From Flagellimonas maritima (GTDB lineage Bacteria > Bacteroidota > Bacteroidia > Flavobacteriales > Flavobacteriaceae), in assembly GCF_003269425.1 (NCBI RefSeq), contig NZ_CP030104.1:744001-808000 (forward strand): a DNA stretch of 64,000 bases. Direction: 5' to 3'. Of this stretch, positions 30,556 to 38,647 are shown one piece after another. A program made the position numbers and the translations under genes. The notes under the pieces are model-generated. The model was not told the origin of the DNA and made no database searches. It saw only the letters and a list, made by a program, of their open reading frames with translations. The first letter of the stretch is position 1; every line of letters starts with the position of its first letter.

Positions 30556-33500
30556 CTAATCTTTTACTGGAATAATTTTAAAGCTGTACGCGTGAGGCTT
30601 AGCACCAATCCGAAAAGCCTCATGCGGACGTGCATCCAAATTCCAGGTGTTGTCTCCCCCTACTCCCATTTGTTTGTAATCTATGTTCAAGGTAATCGTT
30701 TCTTCAAAAATCAATTCTTCAATACGATTGGCCTTTTCAATCTGTTCTTGGGTAAAGGGCCAGGCACTGAAACTTAATGGATGACCAACGAATTCAATGC
30801 GAAGGCCTCTTCCATTAGAATCCCTCAATTCCGCCCAGTATACTTCGGCCTTGTTACTACTTTCCTGTGGACGAACATAGTAGGTAAAATCATTTTTAAC
30901 CGATTTCTGATAATTTCCGAAAAAGGCACCGGTTTTTTTATCGGAATAGCTTTCCAAAGGTCCTCGTCCAAACCATTGTATTTGATCATATTCCGAAGGA
31001 ATCTGTAACTGCCAACCCAGTCTTGGCATTTCGGGCATATTGGCTTCCGGTTGAAAATGATGGTCTACCTGTAAAGTGCCATCTTTCAATAAAACATAGG
31101 TCTGCGTTACCGTTGCTTCGGAATTCGCCAATTTGTGAGCCATAACTACCCTAATATCCTTGTCGGTCTTCGTTGTAGATATGGCAATAAGCTTTTGTTG
31201 TATGGATGCCGCTTTCCAAAAGCCTTGACGTTTAATAATCTCTGAAGCAAGATCGTTGTCCGTAGGCGGACGCCAAAAGTTGGGCTTGGGAGCAGAGCTA
31301 ATGAGGTTTTTGCCATCCATTTCATAAACCACCAACCTACCGCCTCTTTTATCAAATACCAATTTGGTGGTTTGTGTGGTGATTATGATTTCAGATGAAG
31401 ACTCCATGAGTTGGGGAGCAGATTTTTTCTCAGTAGTCTTTGAGATGGGAATGTAATTTAACAAAAACTGTTCACCAGCTATGGCATAGTCTTTCTTGGC
31501 CCAGGGTTTATCTTCTTTCAATGTAAAGGAAATCTTCAAATGGTAATAGAACCCTTGCTTCATATCTATTTTGGGAAGGTCCAACCGTAATTTTCCCGAA
31601 GTCCCTGCTTCAATATCTGGAGAATCAATGCTTCCGCTTTTGACCACTTTTCCGTCCTCAGTGATTTCCCAAACCACATCATAAGTATTCAAATTTGTTC
31701 TGAAATGTCGATTCTCAACCGTAAATAACCCTTTGGAAATACTATCGGCAGCAATTTTGACCCGTTGCCATACATATTTGGCCTGCCACCCCCCTGATTT
31801 TATTTTTCCATCGGCAGAAATCAATCCCTTTTGAATAGGATTTAAATCGGCTTGTTCCTGACCAAAGTCTTGCCCATGTTTCCACAATGGTTTTTCATCC
31901 TTACTTTCCTTAAAAACCAATTGGTCCCGCCAGTCCCACACAAAACCTCCTACAAGTCGGGAGTATTTTCGGATTGCCTTCCAATATCCTTCTAAATCTC
32001 CTGTTGAATTGCCTTGAGAGTGAGCATATTCGCACCAAATCACTGGTCGATTATCATCAGATTTCGTTGCAAGATCAATCATGTCATCCGTAAGACGATA
32101 CATTCTACTCAGGAAATCAGTATAAACTCGGTCTTTTGGTTCAGGCTTTGGCCAGTTATAGCCATAGATGTTTTGCGCACCTTCCGCATGAATGGGACGT
32201 GTTGGGTCAAATTCCTTTATCCAAGCTGAAAGTGCCGCATGATTGGGTCCAAAACCGGCTTCGTTCCCCAAAGACCAACTAACGATGGATGGATAGTTTT
32301 TGTCGCGCTCTACCATACGGATGCCGCGTTCCAAAAAAGCACTATGCCAAGCTGGAATATTACTAAAAAGAGAACCTTTACCATGACTCTCAATGTTGGC
32401 CTCGTCCATTACGTAAATACCGTATTCATCGCACAATTCGTACCAGTATGGTGGGTTTGGATAGTGTGAAGAGCGGGAGGCGTTCACATTCAACCGTTTC
32501 ATCAGTTCTGCATCGCGACGCATGGCTTCTTTATTTTCAGCCTTGCCAGTAATGGCATCCCAATCGTGCCGATTGACTCCGTAGAGCAAAACAGGAACTC
32601 CATTTACCTTAAACTGGCCATCTGAAATATCGATTTCTCGAAAACCAATACGTGTGCTTCGGGCTTCAACCAACTTACCATTGGCATCTCGCAAAGAAAG
32701 AACAAGTGTATACAGATTAGGAAACTCTGCCGACCACTTTTTTGGGTTCTTTACATCAACCTTCATTAGGTTTTCAAAGGGTCGGTTGCCAATCTGGGGA
32801 TAATGTTCTTTCAAAATCTTTTCCACAGTTATTTCCAAAGCCTTAGGTAAAACAGGCTGACTTTCTTCGTCATAGAGCTGTGCGGCGACTGTCCAATCCT
32901 TGGTGTCAACATTCCCAAACTTTACAATTTCCGGACGTATCTGGAGTTCAGCGTCTTCATAGTTTTCATCCAAATCCGTTCTAACCCCAAAATCATACAA
33001 CTGTACTTTGGGCGCTGCTTCCAGATAGACTTCACGTGTAATTCCGCTCATACGCCAATGGTCCTGGTCTTCCAAATAACTACCATCTGACCATTGCAGC
33101 ACTTGCAAAGCAATCAGGTTCTCTTTTTTTGGGGTGAGGAGGGGTGTGATATCAAATTCTGCTGGCAAGCGATTGTCCTCACTATACCCAACGTAATTGC
33201 CATTGACCCATACACGAAGAGCAGAAGAAGCTGCCCCTACATGCAGCGTTACTTGCATATCTTTCCATTCTTTTGGGAGGGTAAAGTTCTTTCGGTAGCT
33301 TCCTGTTGGATTATAATCTTCTGGGATATTGGGTTGTTCTACCCCTTTATTTTCCCAAATTTGGTGTGTTAGACGATGCCAAGGCTTGCCATAGCCATAT
33401 AGCTCCCAGTTGGAGGGTATGGGTAATTCATTCCAATTATTATCGGGATAAGTGGGTTGAAAAAAGTCTTGAGGTGCTTTGGAAGGTGCCTCGGCAAAAT

Positions 33501-33726
33501 GAAACTTCCAAGCTCCATCCAATGATAGCTTTCTTGGAGAAGCATCCCTATCTGCAGCAATGGCCAGTTTCTCATCGGGATAAGATATAGATGTTGCCCT
33601 TGCAGGAAGTTTATTAACGTTAACCACCTCAGGATTTTGCCAATGAGGTTTGGTCTGGGCATACGGTTGGGAGGCAAATACCAAAAAAAAGAGTTGAAAA
33701 ACTATGTGTAACGATTTGGTGCTCAT
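30556..33726 (-). CDS. GH2 beta-galactosidase, exported (first paralogue)
   Basis: A 1056-residue LacZ-type enzyme with a signal peptide (about 1-23, ending SQPYAQ). Sugar-binding domain, Ig-like domain, TIM barrel and the C-terminal Bgal small-chain domain are present. The acid/base is Glu489 in SLGNEAGFGP and the nucleophile is Glu566 in [20 protein letters not shown] (383-390) is also conserved. It would cleave beta-linked galactose or a related sugar in the periplasm. Its ATG overlaps the sulfatase stop by one base (33726), so the two are translationally coupled and probably work in sequence: desulfation, then hydrolysis. Confidence 0.92.
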   Translation of the reverse strand: MSTKSLHIVFQLFFLVFASQPYAQTKPHWQNPEVVNVNKLPARATSISYPDEKLAIAADRDASPRKLSLDGAWKFHFAEAPSKAPQDFFQPTYPDNNWNELPIPSNWELYGYGKPWHRLTHQIWENKGVEQPNIPEDYNPTGSYRKNFTLPKEWKDMQVTLHVGAASSALRVWVNGNYVGYSEDNRLPAEFDITPLLTPKKENLIALQVLQWSDGSYLEDQDHWRMSGITREVYLEAAPKVQLYDFGVRTDLDENYEDAELQIRPEIVKFGNVDTKDWTVAAQLYDEESQPVLPKALEITVEKILKEHYPQIGNRPFENLMKVDVKNPKKWSAEFPNLYTLVLSLRDANGKLVEARSTRIGFREIDISDGQFKVNGVPVLLYGVNRHDWDAITGKAENKEAMRRDAELMKRLNVNASRSSHYPNPPYWYELCDEYGIYVMDEANIESHGKGSLFSNIPAWHSAFLERGIRMVERDKNYPSIVSWSLGNEAGFGPNHAALSAWIKEFDPTRPIHAEGAQNIYGYNWPKPEPKDRVYTDFLSRMYRLTDDMIDLATKSDDNRPVIWCEYAHSQGNSTGDLEGYWKAIRKYSRLVGGFVWDWRDQLVFKESKDEKPLWKHGQDFGQEQADLNPIQKGLISADGKIKSGGWQAKYVWQRVKIAADSISKGLFTVENRHFRTNLNTYDVVWEITEDGKVVKSGSIDSPDIEAGTSGKLRLDLPKIDMKQGFYYHLKISFTLKEDKPWAKKDYAIAGEQFLLNYIPISKTTEKKSAPQLMESSSEIIITTQTTKLVFDKRGGRLVVYEMDGKNLISSAPKPNFWRPPTDNDLASEIIKRQGFWKAASIQQKLIAISTTKTDKDIRVVMAHKLANSEATVTQTYVLLKDGTLQVDHHFQPEANMPEMPRLGWQLQIPSEYDQIQWFGRGPLESYSDKKTGAFFGNYQKSVKNDFTYYVRPQESSNKAEVYWAELRDSNGRGLRIEFVGHPLSFSAWPFTQEQIEKANRIEELIFEETITLNIDYKQMGVGGDNTWNLDARPHEAFRIGAKPHAYSFKIIPVKD

Positions 33727-35147
33727 TATTCCCCTGCTTTTTTCAATGCTACGTATTTCTTTCGTAGCGCCATTTCTAATCCGTTTGCCTCAGGTTTTCC
33801 AATTAAATTGTTGATTTCTTTAGGGTCTTTGGACAAATCATAGAGCTCTTCAAAAATGACATCGGTTGTATCGCGATTCATGAAGTACTTCATGTACTTT
33901 TTGTCACCACTTACCACGCCTTCAGTACTAGGAATATAATAGGCTTCAGAAGATTCCCAAATATGCTCGTAAAAGAATTCGTTCCGCCAATTATTATTCT
34001 TTCCATCAATTAGTTCAGATAGGTCTTTGCCCTGCATCTGCTCTGGGAGCTGTATTCCCGCATAGGAGAGTATGGTAGGTGCAATGTCTATATTGAGTAC
34101 CTTGTCGTTGATTGTTTTCTGGGCGTTTATCGTATCACTCGGATTATAGATTATCATCGGAACACGAATGGAAGGTTCGCTACCATACCACTTTCCGGCC
34201 AAGCCGTATTCGCCTAAATAGAAACCATTATCGCTGGTAAAAATAATGATGGTGTTTTGATCCAGGTTTAGCCTTTCGAGTTCTTTGCGTAGTTTCCCTA
34301 CCACTTGGTCAACACCATAAATCAAACGATAGTAATCCTTTATGGATTCTTGCTGCATCGTAGGATTGGCAAAACGAGTTTCCCATCTGTTTCTTGCCAC
34401 GTTATTTTCCGTAAATCTTTCCGGGAAATAATTCCGAAAGGCTTCAATAGATGTTTTAGGAATGTTCATACTATCGGTGACATATAAATCATCATACGCC
34501 CTATCTGGATTGAAATGTCCCGGATCACTTTCCACATGAGGCGCTTTGAAACTAACAGATAGGGAAAACGGTTTTTCATTGCCTTGTTGTAACTCTAGGA
34601 AATCGACTATTTGTTTACCAATTTTTTTAGTCAAGTGGATGGAATCCCCATTTTCGTCTCTTTCATTGAAAGTACCTTGACCTGGAAATCCTTTCCAATA
34701 GTCAAAGTGTTTAGAAGGTAATTTATTGCCCACCCCGTACTTGCCAATAAAACCAATATGGTATCCAGCTTTCCTTAATAATAAAGGATATGTATTTTGG
34801 AGTTGCTCTTCTGAAAAGTTTTTGGCAAACCCCCAAATATTATGCCTTCTAGCATATTGCCCTGTTAAAATACTGGCTCTGCTAACTGCACAGATGGAGG
34901 TAGTAACGTATGCATTCTTGAAATACACACTTTCAGCTGCCAGAGTATCGAGATTTGGTGTTATAATATCTGAATTTCCCGCATAGCCAAGTGCGTCCCA
35001 ACGTTGGTCATCAGTGAGGAGGAAGATGATGTTTGGGGTATTGTTTTCATTTTGTGACCTAATATCCCTTTTGCTACGATTACATCCTAAGACACAAATC
35101 AAAACAGCTATACAAAAAAAAGAAAAATTAAAATATGTTGATTTCAT
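33726..35147 (-). CDS. S1-family sulfatase lipoprotein with CAVSR motif
   Basis: A 473-residue sulfatase with a lipobox (CVLGC, Cys22). LLTDDQRWDALG (44-55) holds the metal pair and FTSDNGFYLGEYGLAGKWYG the second metal and substrate loop. The maturation motif reads CAVSRASILTG at Cys86: the position usually Pro or Ala is Val. Everything else looks functional. It starts 5 nt after the stem of a terminator-like hairpin and is coupled to the GH2 gene. Substrate unknown; the coupling suggests a sulfated galactose-containing oligosaccharide. Confidence 0.92.
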   Translation of the reverse strand: MKSTYFNFSFFCIAVLICVLGCNRSKRDIRSQNENNTPNIIFLLTDDQRWDALGYAGNSDIITPNLDTLAAESVYFKNAYVTTSICAVSRASILTGQYARRHNIWGFAKNFSEEQLQNTYPLLLRKAGYHIGFIGKYGVGNKLPSKHFDYWKGFPGQGTFNERDENGDSIHLTKKIGKQIVDFLELQQGNEKPFSLSVSFKAPHVESDPGHFNPDRAYDDLYVTDSMNIPKTSIEAFRNYFPERFTENNVARNRWETRFANPTMQQESIKDYYRLIYGVDQVVGKLRKELERLNLDQNTIIIFTSDNGFYLGEYGLAGKWYGSEPSIRVPMIIYNPSDTINAQKTINDKVLNIDIAPTILSYAGIQLPEQMQGKDLSELIDGKNNNWRNEFFYEHIWESSEAYYIPSTEGVVSGDKKYMKYFMNRDTTDVIFEELYDLSKDPKEINNLIGKPEANGLEMALRKKYVALKKAGE

Positions 35148-35151
35148 ATTT

Positions 35152-35185
35152 AAAAAAGCGGTACTGCATTTAAAGCCGTACCGCT
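35152..35185 (-). terminator. Terminator-like hairpin inside the PUL
   Basis: On the minus strand AGCGGTACGGC pairs with GCAGTACCGCT (one mismatch, 7-nt loop) and is followed by six U. It lies between the PKD gene and the sulfatase, ending five bases before the sulfatase ATG. It probably lowers expression of downstream genes relative to susCD. Confidence 0.75.
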
Positions 35186-35228
35186 AAGAAATTAACTAAA
35201 CTAACTCAAATTACTTATGAGATTCTCT

Positions 35229-35329
35229 TTATTCCCATCCAGGGACTTGTTCAAATCCAAACTTCTACACTTGACCCAAGGGTATCATCCTTATTAAAGT
35301 GCTTTTGTTGGTATATGCTTCTACCATTT
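35229..35329 (-). pseudogene. Leftover C-terminus of a second SusD
   Basis: Directly after the PKD stop the minus frame reads EAYTNKSTLIRMIPLGQV, stop, KFGFEQVPGW, then TAA at 35229-35231. This parallels the end of the intact SusD at 37174 (AYTNIRTLLGIPLGQVEEFGFTQNEGW) almost residue for residue, but the sequence differs enough to come from another SusD. It has no start and an internal stop, so it is a relic of a deleted or recombined susD-like gene. Confidence 0.75.
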
Positions 35330-35330
35330 C

Positions 35331-37121
35331 CTAATAGTTTTCAGGCGTAACATCTGCAAAGCGGAAACCTAAATAGATGTCATCAATTTTCGCAGTGGTT
35401 GTACCTCCACTAAACTTAAAACCAATTCCCTGCCAGCCACCATTCAGTTCGGGAGCTGTAAAAGAAACTGCTTCTGTTCCGTTGGCGGGTTCGCTGCCTG
35501 GAGTAGGATTGACAAACACCCGAACCAAATCAGGGTCGGCGGTTCCATTGGTTTCAATCTTGGCAACCAACCATAATGGGCCATCCTCTACTGACACGTC
35601 TGTTGCGTCTATGTTATTAAAGGGTCCGAAGGTCATCATACCAAGAGGGGCACCAAGGGATATCGTTTTACCAATTCCCAAAAATTGACCGTTCGGTCCA
35701 CTCCCGCCAAAGTCTTCTGTATCATTATCGACCAGCATCACTATCAATTCACCAGTGTCATCGGTTGCACCAGCAAACTCTGCTTGAAAGGCAAACCAGT
35801 ACGTACGCCCATCATCCAGATAGGTTTCCGACAATCCCCTTTTGTAGCGTGTTGCGCCAACACTGGCATCCAGTAATAAGGAATTGCCTGTTGTTTCTAC
35901 TGAGAGTGTATTGTTTACAATTCCCCCTGAAACCACATTTACATCACCGCCGGACAATCTAGCCCATGGGCCTAACCATCCATCTTCGGCAGCACCTTGC
36001 CCCTCAACGGAAGCATCAACCGTATAACTATCGAAGGTTTCAAAAACTACGGGTGGGAGGTCTAGATAATTTAGGGGTGTAACATCCTGATACGTATTGC
36101 CTACGTAGATGTCATCAATTTTTACTGAGGAGACATTTCCGCCGGTATACTTAAAGCCAACTCCCTGCCATCCACCACTGAGCTCAGGGGCAGCAAAGGA
36201 TACAGCCTCCGTACCATCTGCAGGTTCGGTACCGGGAGTAGGATTGACAAACAATCGGACAAGGTCGGGATCAGCAGTCCCATTGGTCTCAATCTTGGCT
36301 ACCAACCATAGCGCACCATCAGCCGTCACGTCGGTTGCCTCTACATTATTAAATGGTCCAAAGGTCATTAGACCCACCGCACTCGGGTTAATAGTTTTAC
36401 CGATTCCCAAAAATTGGCCATCGCCGCCACCTGCCCCAAAACTTTCCGCATCGTTATCAACCAGCATCACCTGTACTTCACCTCCATCCAAATCCGTATT
36501 AGTAAACTCGGCTTGAAAAGCGAACCAGTACGTATTGCCATTATCCGTATATGGAGTCGAGAAATTACGTTTATAGCGCGTATTAGCACCGCTTGCGTCC
36601 AGTAAAATGGAATTTCCTGAAGATTCCACGGCAAGTGAATTATTTAAAATACCACCGGACACCACATTTACATCATCTCCATCCAATCTAGTCCATGCCC
36701 CTGCCCATCCATCAGCAGCGGTACCCTGGCCCTCTACGGTAGCATCGGCCGTAAAACTATCGAACGTTTCAAAAACTATAGGTGGTAATGGTTCTTCAGG
36801 TTCGATGACCGTAACTGTCCTTTCGAATTGGTCTTCCCCTGAACTATTGCTGGTAGTCAATATAACGGTGTATGTACCTCCTTCCTGATAAGTGTAAATC
36901 GGGTTTTCTTCAGCAGATGTTTGTCCATCACCAAAATCCCAGCTATAACTTTGAGGATTGTCCACCGATGCGTTTCTAAATGTGACAGTTAAATCAGTCA
37001 CATTGAACGTAAATAAGGTGTATGGCTCATCTACGCTTGGATCATCTTCATCGCACCCAACCAAAAAAACGATTGTTAGGATTGAAAGAAGAATCAGCAC
37101 AGAATTAAGTTTGGTCTTCAT
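35331..37121 (-). CDS. PKD-domain lipoprotein with two internal repeats, probable glycan-binding protein
   Basis: A 596-residue lipoprotein (FLVGC, Cys23). A PKD-type domain covers about 33-106 (SYSWDFGDGQTSAEENPIYTY). Two tandem repeats of roughly 235 residues follow (about 115-355 and 358-596), each starting VFETFDS and containing DVNVVSGG, a lectin-like beta-sandwich pattern and a terminal KIDDIYVG or KIDDIYLG. It is third in the susC-susD-PKD order, the usual place of surface glycan-binding proteins (SusE/F-type or SGBP). No catalytic motif is seen. It probably helps capture the polysaccharide at the outer membrane. Confidence 0.75.
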   Translation of the reverse strand: MKTKLNSVLILLSILTIVFLVGCDEDDPSVDEPYTLFTFNVTDLTVTFRNASVDNPQSYSWDFGDGQTSAEENPIYTYQEGGTYTVILTTSNSSGEDQFERTVTVIEPEEPLPPIVFETFDSFTADATVEGQGTAADGWAGAWTRLDGDDVNVVSGGILNNSLAVESSGNSILLDASGANTRYKRNFSTPYTDNGNTYWFAFQAEFTNTDLDGGEVQVMLVDNDAESFGAGGGDGQFLGIGKTINPSAVGLMTFGPFNNVEATDVTADGALWLVAKIETNGTADPDLVRLFVNPTPGTEPADGTEAVSFAAPELSGGWQGVGFKYTGGNVSSVKIDDIYVGNTYQDVTPLNYLDLPPVVFETFDSYTVDASVEGQGAAEDGWLGPWARLSGGDVNVVSGGIVNNTLSVETTGNSLLLDASVGATRYKRGLSETYLDDGRTYWFAFQAEFAGATDDTGELIVMLVDNDTEDFGGSGPNGQFLGIGKTISLGAPLGMMTFGPFNNIDATDVSVEDGPLWLVAKIETNGTADPDLVRVFVNPTPGSEPANGTEAVSFTAPELNGGWQGIGFKFSGGTTTAKIDDIYLGFRFADVTPENY

Positions 37122-37173
37122 TTTATAATGTTTTGTATCAAGTTATTAAGTATAGTTTGGTAAACACTGTTCA

Positions 37174-38637
37174 TTACCAGCCTTCATTTTGCGTGAAACC
37201 GAATTCCTCCACTTGGCCTAAGGGAATTCCCAATAAAGTTCTGATGTTGGTATAGGCTTGAGGTGGGTCTGTTGCTCTTAATGCACGCTGCTCGACACCA
37301 TGGGCGGTCATGACTTCAACGGCTTTGCCTGTTCGCAACAAATCAAACCATCTATGGTTTTCAAAAGCGAGTTCCCTACGCCGTTCGTCTGCAATGGTCT
37401 GTTCCAAATCTGCCAGTTCCTCCGGACTTAGACTGGCGTCCGTCAGCGACCTAGCACGTATTTGCTCCAACAAGGCTACAGGATCTCCACCGCCTACTTC
37501 GTTATATACCTCGGCCAATAATAAAAGAGCATCCGCATAGCGGAACATAGGAAAATTGACGTCTTGAGTATTATTGCCTTGAGCCTCAAATCCAAAATTA
37601 TATTTGCTCATCCATGGCTCTATGGTCATTCCATCGTCATAGAAGGATATGTTGTGTAAAAAGCGGGCATCCTCAGGGGTGTAAAGGTTTATCAAATCTT
37701 GGGTCGGTTGATTTTGCCCAGCACGAGAATTTGGTGGACCATTTTCCCCCAAGATATCGTTACCGCTATTAAAGGGCACAAAATTGGAAACAAAGTTAGA
37801 CCCCTGCCCCAAGGCAAAAGAATACTGGATTTCAAAGATGGACTCGCTATTGTTTTTGTTTGCTGGATCAAAAACGCTCGGATATGTAGCCTGTAAAGAG
37901 TATCCCAGGCCCTGTATTTGTTCCAATAGTGGTCTGGCTTCAGCAAACTCTTGTAATACCATATGCATTTTTGCCTTTAACATCAATGCTGCTCCCCTGT
38001 TGGCCCTTCCGGTTTCTGTGGCGCCCGGGGCAGGAAGAAGGTCGATTGCAGTCTGTGCGTCACCCAAAATATTGGCATACACCTGTGCTATCGGTATTCT
38101 TTCCAGAAACTCATCGGAAAGAATTTCGTCCGGGGAATCTCCGGCTGAGGTTACAAAAGGAACATCTCCAAAAAGCTGTACCAAATTAAAATAGAACCAA
38201 CTTCTAAGAAACAATACTTCACCCCGCCTAATGTCCCTATTGTCTTCATTGATGAATTCAACATCATCGATATTTTCCAATACAAAATTGGCCCTTGAAA
38301 TGCCCGAATATGAGGTATTCCAATAAGATGACAAATTTCCATTTGCAGATAGCATCAAGAAAAGGTCCACATCTTCATTACCTTGTCCTCCTCGGTCTCC
38401 AGGGTTGAATTGAAAAGAGGTATTGTCCGATCTGTTTTCCCCAAAGCGCCAATGGGCGCCATTGTTTAATCCCCTATTCGTATTATAAATGCCTGCTACC
38501 GCTTCATCTATCTGGGCCTCGGTCTGAAAAAAAGCTGTAGGGGTCTGAAAGGTTTCTGGGCTTTCATCCAAAAATTCGTCGCAACTGGCAGCTATCAAAG
38601 CGACCGTAATTATGTATAGTGATAATCTGGTTTTCAT
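37174..38637 (-). CDS. susD: SusD/RagB-type glycan-binding lipoprotein
   Basis: A 487-residue outer-membrane lipoprotein (IAASC, Cys19). The N-terminal CDEFLDESPET start, tetratricopeptide-like helices (RGEVLFLRSWFYFNLVQLFGDVPF) and C-terminal ERRRELAFENHRWFDLLRTG are standard SusD features. It would form the lid of the SusC transporter and bind oligosaccharides at the cell surface. It lies 10 nt after susC on the same strand. Intact. Confidence 0.96.
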   Translation of the reverse strand: MKTRLSLYIITVALIAASCDEFLDESPETFQTPTAFFQTEAQIDEAVAGIYNTNRGLNNGAHWRFGENRSDNTSFQFNPGDRGGQGNEDVDLFLMLSANGNLSSYWNTSYSGISRANFVLENIDDVEFINEDNRDIRRGEVLFLRSWFYFNLVQLFGDVPFVTSAGDSPDEILSDEFLERIPIAQVYANILGDAQTAIDLLPAPGATETGRANRGAALMLKAKMHMVLQEFAEARPLLEQIQGLGYSLQATYPSVFDPANKNNSESIFEIQYSFALGQGSNFVSNFVPFNSGNDILGENGPPNSRAGQNQPTQDLINLYTPEDARFLHNISFYDDGMTIEPWMSKYNFGFEAQGNNTQDVNFPMFRYADALLLLAEVYNEVGGGDPVALLEQIRARSLTDASLSPEELADLEQTIADERRRELAFENHRWFDLLRTGKAVEVMTAHGVEQRALRATDPPQAYTNIRTLLGIPLGQVEEFGFTQNEGW

Positions 38638-38647
38638 GCTAATATTT

